Shown one piece after another: positions 13,323 through 27,609 of a stretch of 64,000 bases of DNA (position 1 is the stretch's first letter; every line of letters starts with the position of its first letter). The stretch comes from Nyssa sinensis. Its lineage: Eukaryota > Streptophyta > Magnoliopsida > Cornales > Nyssaceae. Below the pieces are notes generated by a model that saw only the letters and a list, made by a program, of their open reading frames with translations, searched no databases and was not told the DNA's origin. Both the position numbers and the translations under genes were made by a program. The stretch is from contig VIRR01000507.1 in assembly GCA_008638375.1 (NCBI GenBank), positions 113,185-177,184 on the forward strand, given 5' to 3'.

Positions 13323-13406
13323 GTTTGACACCGTCTGTGGGAAATGACAGTCGTTCTAATTATTTTTCTCTAACAAAAAACCTATTATTTTTTCTTCAAA
13401 TAACCA

Positions 13407-16400
13407 ATGGCTCCTAACCTTCGTCCTAGAAAGAACACCTAAAACCTTCAGATTCAGCCTCTTGTTAGAAGAGGAAAGGGACCAACACCAGTCCATATGG
13501 AACAATAACTTGATCGGATTCAATGACAGTTTGATCAGATGTAGGAGCGACTCACAGCCATCTCGCAGGCTTTGACCTCACTGGCTCAGAACTAGCGGAA
13601 CCTTTTCCTTCTACCAACATTGTTCATGAAGAACCTCAGCCTCCCGCCAGCATCACGGATAGAGGATCCCACAATAAGGAGTTGCCTAAAATGTAGCTGG
13701 TACACCCCCATGATACTGTCCATATGGGGATTGATCCCCAATTATCAACGGCTATGGAGAGAGGAATGGCAGCATTCCATTCTACCATCCATTACTAGAG
13801 CACAACGAGAATACCAATCCCGACGGTCTCTGGAGCCAATCTAGCGCCACAAGGACTCCAGCCTCAAGAGGTCCTAGTTCCGTCGGTCTTGGGAAGGCAA
13901 CATCCTTCTGCTATTGCCAAACAAATTCCTCCCATAAATCTAAAGCTCGGAAACACAAGGACAAGACTAAAAACGAGTATCAGTCATATAAGAAGTCTTA
14001 CCCAAAGCCCTTTAGAGGGTCAAAGAAATAGCGGATTCTCAATATCAGACGAACTCAACTAAAGGGTTCCACGTCCCTCCAGAATAAGATGAGCTAAGTA
14101 AATTGATTAGTAGGTTCTCTACACCATTCACCTCTGCCATAATGACAGAGGAGGGACCCATAAATTTGTTATCCCAAAGTTCACTCTCTATGACAGGCTT
14201 GAGGACCTTGGGGACCATCTATCTCATTATTAACACACAATGGCTCTGTACAGGGCTATAGATGCCTTCATGTGTCAAAATTTTGTAACCAGCCTAAAGG
14301 GTACTACCTTTAAATGGTTTCACAATCTTCCCAAAAGTCGGTTATCAATTTTTATGAGCTTAGTAGGCTATTTCTTGACTGCTTCTTAACATCTAGGAAG
14401 TTAAAAAAAAGACAGAATTCTTGCTAACTGTGTAGCAAGCAAAGGGAGAATCACTTCGGGAGTACACAACTCGTTTCAATACCGAGCTCACAAGGATAAC
14501 CGACTGCAGTTCAAATTTCCTAGTGGCTGCCCTCACTTCAGGCCTCTGGCCTAGACACTTCTAGGATTCCTTAACCAAGAATCCCCCTATCGATATGACA
14601 ACACTTATGGACAGAGCATGGAAGTATATTAATCTCGACGATACAAAGGGCTCATTTCAAAAAGCTAAAGAACAAGCTCAAAAAGACGAGCAAGTTCAGA
14701 AGAAGGATAACAGTGCCAATAAGAAAAGAATCAAGAGTCCCGACAAGAGAACAACATCCAGAGCTCATAATAACTCTTAACTCTGGAAGGTACGGGACTT
14801 ATACCTCGTTGAATGCTTCTCTTACCCATATACTCTAACAAATTCAAATTTGTGAAAACTTAAGGTGGCCAAAGCCACTAAAAAGCCACCCTGACTCAAG
14901 GAATCGAAACAAGTATTGTGACATCCATAAAGAGCAGGGGCACACAACTAAGGAGTGCAGAGCTCTGAAGTAGGAGATAGAGCATCTCATTAGGAAAGGA
15001 CGACTGAGAAAGTTCGTGCGCGAAGATAGGAGGCATAACTCTCATGATGAAAGACCTCCTAAAGGGAGGCCAAAACAAAGACTTGAATCGAGGGAGGTTC
15101 GAAATGATCAACAGCAACAAAATAATCAAGTTATCTTTATGCTCCATACTGACAATGCAATAACAGGGATGTCTAACTAGGCCAGAAAGTGATATGCTCG
15201 AGAAGCAAGGGCAGAACCCCATGTCATCCAGATCTCGGTCATTGTGAAAAAGATGAAGTCAGAACCTTAGATCCAGTTATTTGAACTAGACCTTATTAGG
15301 ATACACTGTCCCTACAATGATGCTTTTGTCATCTCACTTAAAATTGCTAATTTTGAGATCAGAAAGGTCCTCATAGACACTGTAAGCTCTACCAATGTGT
15401 TATAAACCCTTCAAGCACATGAAGCTTGACTCTAATGACATCAAAGCTACCATTGTTATAATAGCATGATTCAATGGGAACCTTAGTTTCCTAATAGGCA
15501 GAATTGATCTACCGACCACGATAGGAGAGGGGGATGACCAGAAGACCCTGATATCTAAATATATGGTCCTGAATGCTAAATCCCCCTATAATATCATTAT
15601 TGGGAGACCCTGGATCCACCAGATGGGGGCAGCTACTTCAAACCTCCACCAATGTTTAAAATATGTCCACAAAAACAAAGTTCTCACTATTAAAGGTTGT
15701 TAGCTTTTCACGAGGGTGTTGTAGTTGCTATTTAGAATGCCTTTCTTTGAGTGCAAGGGTATGACACTCCCAAGTAGAGGGCCTTGAAGAATGCCCTTCC
15801 AAAATTGACAAGCCATTAAGTCCTAAAAGGAAGGACAACACGGTCAAACCGACGGATGAGCCCATCAAAGTGCTCGTTAGCACCGAAAAAGAGGGAAAAC
15901 ACTTGCACATTGGCTCAAATTTGTCTCCTTCTGAGCAAGAGGGGATTATTAAATTCTTAAAAGCCAACCTATCAGTATTTACTTGGGAAATAAAAGATAT
16001 GGAGAGGATAGATCCTAACTTCATCTCTCACAAGCTGATGGCAGATCCAGACCATCCTCCAATGAGACAAAAAAGGAGGACGTTCGCCCCTGAACGTCAC
16101 CAGATCATCAATGAGGAATTTTAAAGATTGCTTAACGTTGGGATGATTAGAAAAGTATTATACCTAAAATGGCTGGCTAATACAATTCTTACAAAGAAGA
16201 ATAACGGAAAATAGAGAGTTTGGTTGATTATACAAACTTGAATAAGGCTTGTCCAAAAATAACTTTCTTTTTCCTATAATTAATCAGCTTGTTGATGCCA
16301 CGGCAGGTCACGAACACATGGGCTTCATGGACGCTTACTTTAGGTACAATTAAATCCAAATGTATCCTCTAGACTAGGAAAAAATAGCCTTCATATCAAA

Positions 16401-19057
16401 ACGAGGTCTTTATTATTATAGAGTAATGTCGTTCGGTCTGAAAAACGCGAGGACTACGTATCAAAGGCTAGTAAATAGAATGTTTGCCCTCTAGACTAGG
16501 GATACAATGGAAGTCTACATTGACGATATGCTCGTCAAAAGTGTTCAAAAGGATGACCGCATCCAGCACTTATCACAAACGTTCAACATCTTGAAGAAGC
16601 ACAAAATGAAACTTAACCCATCAAAATGTACCTTCGGCATCACGGAGGGTAAATTTATGGGTTTCCTAGTTTTCTAGAGAGGAATTAAAGCAGATCCTAC
16701 CCAGATCAAGGCTTTGATAGACCTAGAATCCCCCAAAATTAAGAAAGATATTCAGGGATTAAATGGAAGGATAGCAACACTGAATAGATTCATCTCTAAA
16801 TCTATGGATCGGTGCTTTTCATTCTTTAAAGAAGGCCCTAGAATGGACATCTAAATGTGAAGAAGCCTTCCACCAACTCAAGCAATATTTAGCCTCCCCG
16901 GACCTCTTTTCAAAACCAGTGCTAAAAGAAAAACTACTCATGTATTTAGCTGTGTTAAAAAGTGCTGTCAGTTCTGTGTTAATCAAGAAAGATAAAAGAG
17001 TACAAAGGCTTATTTTCTATGTCAGTAAAACACTTCTAGATACCGAGACAAGGTATTCTGAGATTGAAAAACTGGCTTTAGCCTTAGTAGTATCTGCTCG
17101 AAAACTCAAACCATACTTTCAAGTTCATCCTATAGTGATCCCCATAACCTATCCTCTAAAGTTAGTCCTACACAAACCTAAAGTATCGGGATAGCTAGTT
17201 AATTAGTTAGTGGAATTAAGGGAATTTGACATATCATACATTCCACGGACTGCTATCAAAGCTCAAGAATTAACAGATTTCATAGCTGAGTTCATCGGCA
17301 TGTAACATTCAAAAGCTCAAACGGTTGCGAACACTCCATGATGGCTACTTTACACTGATAGTAAATTTACAAATAAGGGCTCTGGAGTAAGTATAATACT
17401 TCAATCCCCTAAGGGGATTATAAGCAAAAAATCCATTAGCTTAGGGTTTAGAGCCTCTAACAATGAAGCCGAGTATGAGTCAGCTCATCCTTGGATTAAA
17501 ATTAGCACTAGAGTATGAAACTCTGGTCCTTGACGCATTTTCTGACTCTTAGCTTATAGTCAGTTAAGTTTTGGGAGAATATTCTACCAAAGATAACAGA
17601 ATGACCAAATACTCAGAGGTGGTGGAATCATCAAAGCAATCTTTCCACAAATTCACTATTTAGAATGTTGAAAGAAATCAGAACTCCATGGTAGATGCTT
17701 TAGTAAATATGGCCTCCCATCTCAAGCCAGAAAGGGATTCGATAGTAAAGATCTTCTACCAGTCAAACCCTAGTATTAAAACACTACAAGCTCTCCAAAT
17801 TTTAGAACAGTTTTAGAATTGGATGACTCCCACCATTCAATGCCTAGAGGAAGGGTTGCTTCCATAGGACAAAAATCATGCTAGGCGAATTCGAATTAGG
17901 GCAGCTTGATATTTAATTCTTAAAGAAAAACTTTACCGAAAGTCCTACACACAACCCCTCATACGATGCTTGACTCTAGAGGAGGCCCACTATGTTTTGG
18001 CTAAAATACATGAGGGGATATGTGGCAACCATAATAGCGAAAATACCTATAGCCCACCGAGCATTGACTCAGGGCTACTACTGGCCTAGTATGCTAAAAC
18101 AGGCTAAGGAATATGTTCGGAAGTGTGACAAATGTCAATGTTTTACTTCTTACCAGCACCAACCTTAACATAAACTCGTCCCCATTGCGAGTCCTTGGCC
18201 ATTTGCCCAATGGGGAATGGACATCATAGGACCACTACCAAAAACCCCTCAAAACAAGATATTCTTACCAGTGGCCATTAACTGCTTCTCTAAACTGAGT
18301 AGAAGCCGAACCACTGACCCATATCACTAAGATAGAGGTCAGGAACGTTACTTGGAAAAGTATCGTGTGTACGTTCGGCATACCCTAAGTCATTATTTCA
18401 AATAAGGAGATGCAGTTTACCAAAAAAGTATTTGGAAAGTTTTGTAAAGACCTGCACATCGCTTATAACTTCTTCTCTCCAAGGCATCCTCAGGCTAATC
18501 GACAGGCCGAGGTCACCAACCATACTATCCTTGAGGTTATAAAAAGAAAGTTGGAGGAAGCCAAAAGAAGATGGGTCAAAGAGCTCCCTAGGGTATTTTT
18601 GGCCTACCACACTACTAAAAGGATCCCCATTACCGAAACACCACTCTCGCTAGCCTATGGCATCGAGGTAATCATTCTTGTTGAAATTTGTATACCAACC
18701 CTTAAAACAGATCTCTTTAACCAAGAGATCAATAGCCAACAACTCGTAGAAAATCTAAACCATCTAGAAGAGAAGCATAAGCAAGCTCGAATCAGAACTG
18801 AAGCCTACCAACAAAGAATGACTAAATATTTCAACCAGGGATTAAAACCCGTTAATTTCTAGCTCGAAGATCTCGTCTTGAGAAGAGTGTTCCCAAACAC
18901 TAAAGATCCCACTATAGGAAAGCTCTCCCCTAACTGGGAAGGGCCTTACAATGTAACGAAGATCATTAGGCCTACGACTTACTGGTTGGAAGATTTAATT
19001 GGGAAGTCTATGCCCAAGCCTTGGAACATCAAACACTTACGCAAGTATTATCAATAA
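13407..19057 (+). pseudogene. Tat-type gag-pol with two RNase H domains, decayed
   Basis: Starts MAPNLRPRKNT. The Gag zinc region KYCDIHKEQGHTTKEC is at about 14910-14960. The protease reads VLIDTVSS near 15367, where glycine of DTG is replaced by valine. Reverse transcriptase has YIDDM near 16515. A first RNase H follows (16919-17194). A second RNase H (YTDSKFTNKGSGVSII near 17345, then SNNEAEYES) marks the Tat clade. Integrase follows: IHEGICGNH near 18008, CDKCQ near 18127, WGMDIIGPLPKTP near 18210 and a long C-terminal frame at 18410-18862. Stops and frameshifts are frequent. The C-terminal end near 19057 is approximate. Confidence 0.9.
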
Positions 19058-19089
19058 CAACTTTACTTTTGATTCACCTCAAAGCTTGC

Positions 19090-19332
19090 AACCAATGTAC
19101 AAACTCCTAAAAACCTTGTATCCATTACAAGTGTTATAGGTATAGTCCATTTTATCAATGTACAAACCTCTAAAGGCCTTGTATCCATTACAAGTGTTAT
19201 AGGTCTGGTCCAATTTACCAATGTAGAGACTCCTAAAACCCTTGTATCCATTACAACTGTTATAGGTCTGGTCCGTTTTACCAATGTATGGACTCCTAAA
19301 AACCTTGTATCCATTAAAAGTGTTACAAGTCT
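19090..19332 (+). repeat. 63-bp tandem repeat array, left part
   Basis: About four units start CAATGTA at 19093, 19156, 19219 and 19282, exactly 63 bp apart. They share CTTGTATCCATTACAAGTG. The array lies just after integrase in the Tat-type element and is cut by the insertion at 19333. Confidence 0.9.
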
Positions 19333-22300
19333 TGTAGAGACCTGAAAATTGAGGATAAATTTTTCATTTTGCTGGTAGGACACCATTTATGCACTATTTG
19401 TCGGTAGGGCAGTACACATGCATATTTGGACATAAGTCATATTTAAGAACATATTTAGAGTATTCCATAGAAGATAAATATGCTTATAATGTTAAAATAC
19501 ATCTCCTGTAAAAATTTGAGCCTGTTCGGAGATAATTTCAAAAATAAACTATAAAGGGCATCCTAGGTGGTCCGGGTGGATCCGGCCAAACTTGGCCATA
19601 GGCGAAAATTAAATTTTTTAAAAAAATTTATTAAAAATAATTTTAAGAACTTTGACTGAAACAAAATATCGAATTGAGACGTTTCGAGGACTGGTTGTTG
19701 TGTAACGGGGCCCCGAACTCATTAAAGGCAAAAGGGTCTTTCTGTCCCTTGGCCCCTTTACTATAAATAGGACCCCTTAGTGATATAATTTCATTATTTT
19801 GATATAAGATACAGAAGCTGCACGTTCATGGAGAAAAGGGAGAAAGAAACCTAGGTTTCTCCAATCTTCAAGGTTCCAAAACACACTTTTAGGCTTGAAT
19901 TTTCATAAGACTTCCTTCTAGGAAGTTGTTCCCCACGTCAAGGACTACATTCTTACCAATCGGTTCGGCTGCACAGCGAACACAACTCCCAAGGATTGAG
20001 AAAAACCCTTTTAGATATGATATTTTCCTAAGTAAGGAATAGGGTTAAGTTTAAGAGTATTTTTTTGAGTTGATTGTATGACTTATATGCTTATCTGTTG
20101 TTAGAGAACTACCTGACTTATAGTTACTTTGAAAACCTAGGGTTGATACCTTATGTATTTATATATTTTTTGAGAATTTGGCAAAGTGATAAACATAAAC
20201 CATGAATATATGTATAATTCATTGTATTCTAGCTTATGTTCATGTAGACAAAATCTTGTAGTTTGGAAGTTATGATTTGTTCAATGTGTTTGGTATTTTG
20301 TGTATTTATGCAATCTTTGAGAATGTGTAAGGTTATGAATGTGTGATATGTTTATATGTATAATTGATTGGATTACATGCTAGGTTCATGTAGACAAAGT
20401 TTTATAGGTTCAAGGGTTATTGTTACTTTAAGTATAATGCATTATTTAAAGCATGCCCCATGTGTTTAATAAAATGCTTCATTAAGATTACATTATTACA
20501 TGGTGAAATCAAAGCATATTAGCATATGGTGAATCCTTTGAAAACATAGTGTGGGTTGAGCACTTGGTGCTATGCATTATGAGGGTGTAGATCATGTGGT
20601 GAAAAACCCAAAATTGGCCATTGCATTGGTATTCTGACCCAACAGAAGCGATCCGTGAATGAGACATTGGTACTCTGACCCAACGGAAGCGATCTATGAA
20701 TGAGACATGGGTGTGGCATAGAGTTGCATGGGTGTGTCACACATATTGTTATTGCATTGTATTAATGAATTGGAAGGCATGTAGATTATGAATGTACACT
20801 TGCACATGCCATGCCTTAACTTTGTTCCTTGTGTTAGCATTATATCATACCAGCAGTTGAGTTGACCCCTTGTGAGATATCATATTACAGATGAGGCTCC
20901 TGGTACTTGAGACTTGATGAAGTCTTGAAAGAATGAGGGGAAAAGAACTTGAAAGGATATTTGGCCCTTGGGGCATATTTTGTATGTATGGGCATAAGCC
21001 CAAAAGACTTGTGTTTTAATTTGGAAGAATCGTAAACTATAGATCTTGGGCCAATTTGTAATGTAAGGGCTTAAACCTAAATGACATGTAGGATATATTT
21101 ATTTAATGTGCCTTACATGTATTTATGTTGAAGGAAACGAATGTATATTTAATTTCCATGAATTGTGACCAACGAGTAAGGATGGATTGTAATCTATTTA
21201 TATGTATGAACGATTGCAAAGTATTAGGTGAAAAATGCTTAGAAAATAAAGGAAACTATAGTAGAATTTTTCAAAACATAGCAACTAGATTGAGTGGAGC
21301 GGGAGCATGCCTATACTTTCTAAGTAGGGGATTAAAAGACTTAAGAAGAATGAAGAAATGTAAAGAAATGAAAATAGGGGCATAGAAGGAGACTTAGGGC
21401 AAATTAGTCAAAATTTACTTGAAATCGAAAAATAAAAGAAAAATGGTAAAATGGTCACTTTACATGTTATAGGGTCCCACACCAAGTTTGGTGATGAAAT
21501 AAATTGAAATGGGTAGTAAAATATCAAAATCAAGATTTTTTGCCAAAGTTGAAAAAATTTGGTACTGTAGCATTTTAGCTACTGGTTTATTGTAGCAATG
21601 AATAGTAGCTATAGTAACCAGTAGTAGCAGCCCGGACATGCCCCAGCCACAACCAACGCCCCTTGCACACCTGTAAGCCCCCTGCTGCGCACTCACCTGC
21701 CGCCTTGTGCGCCTGCCCTTGTGTGTGCTGGCCTGTTGCTGCCCTACTGTGCACACTTGTGCTTAGCCATGCCATGGGCATGCCATGACTTACATTTTCA
21801 AGGTCATTTGATTCCATGTTTGACACCACCTTTTGAGCCATGTTTGGGCTCTATATTGGGCCATGTTTAGCCACTCTTATGGACCATGTTTGACTACTTC
21901 CTTAGACAAATTTTGATAGACCTTTTTGACCTATTCTTGGCCCATGTCTTAGGGAATTTGGGGCCCATTTGGGGCATTATTCTAAGAAAATTTTAAAGAT
22001 GTTTTGGGGCTATTTTGGAAGCCATTTTTGAGCATGACTTAGATAATTTTGGCCATTGGTTAGGGAGATATTTGACTACCATTTAGGACTTATCTTAGGT
22101 GAGTCCAGTTAACGAATTTTTATTTTTATTTTTGGGAACATGGGAAAATAGATGAGTAATTAATCAATTTTATTTAATTATCATTTATTAATGTCTTTTT
22201 AATTCATTTTCACTCACCCTCGAATTTGTGAAAATTTGGGGCGTGACAACTTGGTATCAGAGCTTAAGTTTGAGAAATTTCATTTAATTATCTTTTATAG

Positions 22301-22357
22301 ATTCTTTTAATTCATTTCCATTCACTCCCTGGGTTTATGAAAATTTGGGGCGTGACA
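19333..22357 (+). mobile_element. Nested long-LTR retrotransposon remnant, TSD AGTCT
   Basis: An LTR of about 2.9 kb runs from TGTAGAGACCTGAAAATTG at 19333 to GGGGCGTGACA at about 22247. It has a TATA box CTATAAATAG at 19761-19770. The primer site TGGTATCAGAGC follows at about 22252. After only some 30 bp the end of a second LTR copy appears and finishes GGGGCGTGACA at 22357. AGTCT flanks the whole on both sides (19328-19332 and 22358-22362). The internal region and most of the 3' LTR are therefore deleted. It is of the same family as the solo LTR at 3260-6885. Confidence 0.88.
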
Positions 22358-22790
22358 AGTCTAGTCCATTTTACCAATTTATAAACCTCTAAAAACCTTT
22401 TATTCATTACTTATAGGTCTGGTTCATTTAACCAATGTACAAACCCCAAAAAACCTTGTATCCATTACAAGTGTTACAGGTCTAGTCCAGTTAACCAATA
22501 TACAAACTCCTAAAAACTTTGTACCCTTACAAATTGTTGCATGCTTGGTCCATTTGATCAATGAACAGCCTCCTAAGAACCTGGTATCCATTACAAGTGT
22601 TATAGGTCTGGTCTATTTTTTTTACCATACAGACCTCTAAAAAGACCTTGTATTATTTACAAGTGTGGCAGGTTTGTGTGTTTTACTTGATTAGTGTGCA
22701 TACACTTGAGAAACCTTATTTTATTTGTAAGTGTTGTAGTTTTGTATATCTTTTTATTTAGACCTCTGAAATACCTTATGAGTACTTTGA
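22358..22790 (+). repeat. 63-bp tandem repeat array, right part
   Basis: Continues the array from 19090-19332 after the nested element. Further units with CCTTGTATCCATTACAAGTG become more diverged toward 22790. Confidence 0.85.
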
Positions 22791-24717
22791 AGTCTCTAAA
22801 AGAGCTTATGTTTTATACTGGTTTGGATATTAGAGGGATTATCCCAATATTAAGAGATGAATCATAAATATCAAGCTGAGTTCTGAAGTAAAAAAAAAAT
22901 CATATATTAAAATCCTAAAAAATTGGAGGGTTACAAGATAAGAAGTCCAAAAAGAATAAAGTACAAAAGATCCTAAGTTCGTTTTATTGTTGGCTCAACG
23001 GTTTCTAATAAGACAACTTGAGGGAGTTTTGGAACTACTTCATCCTTTTCATCGTCAGCATCCAGTGTATCGACCTCAACTTAAAAGACCACTACGTCGT
23101 TCACCCCCTTCATATCAAGGTCAGGATACATTTTTCGAAGCTTCTTCTTGAAGGTTCGGTATCTATGCTCGATCAATTCATCCCCTAGATCTTGGACTTC
23201 AGCCTTTAGACCCACATTAGTTTAAGCTCTGATAGCTTTAACCTTATCCCGAATCTTCTTGATAGAAGTAGCCTGGAAGTCTACAAACCTCTTTTTAAGG
23301 TCTTCCAGCTTAGTAGCCAAGGCATCTCTGCCAAACTCCAAGATGGAGTAGGAGTTAACAGCCTCCTTCAATTTCTCTTCAGCGACTGCCATTGAAGATT
23401 GCATAGTTCCTAGTTGAAGTTTGGCTTCATCAAGCTCAGATTGAAGGTTATCAATCTGCTTGGTATCTTAAGGACAGTCTACAATGACTACCAAACCGTG
23501 AAACAACATGAAAAATAAAAAAAGGTCACATTAGTATTGGGGATATACAGAATACAAAAAAATAATAGAAAAATAGCAAGAAAAGAACTTACCCTCATGT
23601 GGATAGCCATCAAACCTATGGCTATCTTTTGGGGCTTCAGCCCAGAGAACTAGTTTGGGCCTGTAACGTAAGAGTTTTCGTAGGCCTTCTTCACGGCGTT
23701 GGCGCCGGAGTCCTCAAGCTTTGAAGAGGCAACAACAAACTTGCCCTTCCCCTTTTTCCTCTTCGGTACGGCAGAAACTAGGGGCAGGAGAACCTTTTGG
23801 GCTAGAGATCAAGCCAATATTTCACTTTAGGGAGTTGGAGATTAACTTTCTTCCCTTCTCTAAAGGGGAAGGAACGACAGGGGTGGATGTTTCCCAAGTT
23901 TTTTCTTCTTCTTTGGTACCCATCCAAAAACTAGAGACTTTTTTAGACTCTCGGTACGTTTCTTAACCAATCCAGCCTCCATTAAATTCTTCAATATGAG
24001 GATGGATTTGTGACAAAGGTTGTTGGTTTGAAGAAGCTTTTTGTATTTCTTCTAGAGATCAACAATGAAGATCGATCTCTTCTAAACCTTCTTATCTATG
24101 GTAGAAGAATTTAAACATGGTCAATCCGATCAAAACAAAAGCATAATATTAGCATGATGTTTGAGTTTGGTAGGCTTACCCTTAATACCAGTTCTTCGTG
24201 GGAAGATTGTAACCCGACTCTCAAAGTCCTCAAACTCCTAACCTCCTTTTACGAAGAAGTATCACTTATTCCAAGTCTTATTGGAAGTGGGTACAGAGGA
24301 TAAGGGTTTAAATCCTTTGTCAAAAGACATGTAGAACATTCATTCTGACCTCATGTACTTCATGTCCATATTGCTTATAATCAAAGGGAGGACTATCTCG
24401 ATGTTGTTCAAGTGACCTAAAACTATGAATTAGAGCAAGTACCTCCAACTGTTTATGTTCAGATCAGTTGGGCAAATCTTGAACCAGCTGAAAAATTTCC
24501 TAATAAAAGGGTGGAGGAGAAACTGAACCCCTATCTCAAACCATTCAAAGTAAGAAAAGATCTCACCTTGTTGAACATTGGAAAGGCAGTCTATAGGTCC
24601 TGGTATCCTACAGAACATATTTCTGGGAAAGTTGAAAATAGCCCTCAGAGCATCTATCATGTTCTGAGTCATGGCATTTTGCCCTCCTCATTTTTATAGG
24701 ATTTCCAGAGGTTTCCC

Positions 24718-25142
24718 TGTGATACTCTTGTCCCACATCGGTTGGGTGGGAGTAGTATGATTAGAATATAAGACACCAAAAGTCTTACTACTAACAACTT
24801 GGGCTGAAGATTTTGAGCCATAATGTTTTGGGCTCTTTCAAGTTGTTGGGCCAATGGGCGTAGGGTGTTACATTTATGGTATCAAAGCCGGTTCCTAGAA
24901 GGTAAAAGCCTCTCGAGTGTTCGTTTAATGGCTAGCTAGGAGATCGTGATCCACCCTACGAGGACGTGTGGTCCTAATGGAGGGAGAATGTGATATTCCT
25001 ATCCCACATTGGTTGGGTGGGAAAAGTATGATTAGAATATAAGACACCGTAAGTCTTACTACTAATAACTTGGACTTTAGCTTTTGAGCCATAATGTTGT
25101 GGCTTTTTCAAATTGTTCTATTAGTGGGCTTGGGCTGTTACA
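24718..25142 (+). mobile_element. TRIM retrotransposon nested in the Tat-type element
   Basis: LTRs at 24718-24872 (155 bp) and 24989-25142 (154 bp) begin TGTGATA and end GTTACA, and share CCCACAT-GGTTGGGTGGGA. The primer site TGGTATCAAAGC follows the first LTR. The tract AATGGAGGGAGAA precedes the second. TTCCC lies before the 5' LTR, but its copy is not after the 3' LTR; it appears at 27884, beyond the adjoining reverse LTR. Confidence 0.88.
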
Positions 25143-25149
25143 TTTAAAC

Positions 25150-27565
25150 TGTCACACCCCACTCAAAACCGAAACCCGTAATAAAAATTATCTCCAATTC
25201 TTTTGCATACTAATAAGTAAATCAGATTATTTCTAAAACTTTAAAGAAATATCAATTGACTATTCACTATCCACAAACAAATAATAAATAATCTATCTCC
25301 AAAAGCCCAAATGATAATAAAATCCATAAAATAAAATTACTACATGTTTCAAAGCTATCTAACTAAAATATGTTCTAACCACAAATAAATGAAACTATAT
25401 TGATCTCAAATTGTTGTCCATTGCACCGCACCTTGTACTAAAAGATATCACAACTGATCTCTATCCATTTGTAGGGAAAAATATTGAGGTAAGCTTAAAG
25501 AGCCCAATAAGGTAACATAGCATAACATATACTAAAATAGGTCAAGGGAATAGCACGAATAATTTAGAAAACAGTTACTGATAAATCGAAGCATTTCACA
25601 AAGTTTCATATCACTTGAAAGCATTTCAATATTCACAATATGAAAACTGATATCATTTTTTAGGTCAGAAATCATTAACAAATAGTGTGGTAACAAATAA
25701 TATTTTTAAATTTTCATAAGCATTTACCTTTGGTTGGCACAATAATCACATATCAGCCCAATCATTTTGGGAGTTGCAGATGTCGCCAATACTGAAGTCA
25801 ACAGTATTTATACCCCTGTTAACATGGGCCAGACATCGATAGTATCCTACTGGCACAAACAAACTGCTAATAATAATAAACTACTATTGACACAAAACAA
25901 TCTCTAACCAGAGCTCACACCCACACTAAAACAATTCAAATATCTAATAATGATCATATCAATAAAATAATTTATTTCAATAAATGGAATAATTTTCATG
26001 AACGGATTTATCAATGAGCAAATAACACATTTCACAAACAATCAATTTTGCTTGACCCAAGTAATGATAATAAGGCAATCAGAATATTGTAAAACATATT
26101 TTTGAACTAAAAACAATTTGTAATCATTTACTTGTATAAATAATTTTCATAAGAATAGAAGAAAAAAAAATATTTATTTGGCATTTATTCAAAAATTGGA
26201 TATATTATGTATGTTCCCTTACCTTAAAACAAAGTCCTCAAATCACATAGTGTACTTCAAAAGTGTCTTTTGCAAATTCATTTCAATCTTAAAATAGTTC
26301 ACAATAACATATTTTTTTAATCAATTAGTTCGATTTGCCAAACTTGACTTAACTATACATGCCTTAAGTAATATTGTGTCATGCGTACCTATAAATCCTA
26401 AGTATCTTTAAAATACCTACATGTTGACCTTATAGTGTTCCACGATTTTTATGAATTTTTTAAATATTAATTTCTATTTTTTTTGAATTTTATCAAACCG
26501 ATTAAGCTTAATTCACAACATACGGTTAAACATGCAACTAACATGATTCTCTAATCATCCAAAGATCTTATCTTTAATCCGAGAACACTTCTAATAACTC
26601 AAATTTACTTATAAATAACAATCATAATTTAAGTCACCTAATTACACATTTAAATAATTAGGAAACCAATAACTTTAGTGAAATCTCAACTATTCGTATT
26701 ATTTTGAGCCTCACCTCCTATATCAATAGCTTCATAATATCAAATACGATTTTTCTACCAAGTTTCATAATTTTTAAAATTTGTTTACTATTTTTCCATA
26801 AATTAGTAAAATTTTATCAATTAAAAATTAATAATAATTTATATAATTAATTTTTGAGTTTGGGATGTGGACCACTTCGTTGGGGTTGTCATGTATTATA
26901 ATTTAACCTCTTGTTTCATCCAATTAAGACTAAGGATAAACCACACTTTCCCGACTCACTTTGGTCCGAGAGTGAGCTTGTGCAAAAAGTAGTTATCTTC
27001 TCTAACTTTAAAACTCAAATTCTGCAATTAGAACAGTCCATCATTTTTGTTTTTCTTTCAAATTTTGACCTGAGATTTCTCCCTCAATTCTTATCCAAAT
27101 AATGCAAGTTATATATGGATTTTGATCATTTTTCCGCGATTTATCCAACCATATAGTCTAATTAGATTAAATCTTTCAAACTTAAAAAAAAAAAAACTCA
27201 ACCCAAAGCTTGCGTTTACAATATTTTCTTCCAAAACTTTGATCCTTTGTATCTCTTTTTATGCATCCCCATATTAGGCACATTATATATCAAATTAAAC
27301 CTTATTTCATGGGTAATAAAACTATGTTTCCAATTTATTTAAAGACCATCAAATTCATACTCAAAATCAAACCCTAACTTGATTGTTCTATGGTCCCTTT
27401 TATTACGAGAAATTATAATTTAAGAAATTAATAATTAATAATTAATTCATAAATTTTCTTACTAAATCACAACAATAAAATAGTCGTACTAAATTGATAA
27501 AATCATAAACTTACCTCCATTAATGCCTTCTTCCAAAATTAAATTTCTTTAATCCTCTATAATAT

Positions 27566-27609
<44 letters not shown>

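Noticed and set aside
19063..19386. Open 107-codon minus-strand frame with repeated TLVMDTR-like peptides
   Set aside because: The 63-bp repeat length is divisible by three, so an open frame repeats by chance; it lies in the untranslated part of the Tat-type element.
21460..21841. Cys/Gly-rich minus-strand frames
   Set aside because: They fall inside the nested 2.9-kb LTR, in a locally GC-rich stretch, with no domain or splice context.
19090..22790. Regularly spaced repeats that could suggest a CRISPR array
   Set aside because: Units are directly adjacent 63-bp tandem copies without unique spacers, and this is a plant nuclear genome.
24718..25142. Possible Cassandra-type TRIM with an embedded 5S rRNA promoter
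   Set aside because: The LTRs were read for 5S internal promoter boxes and none were seen.
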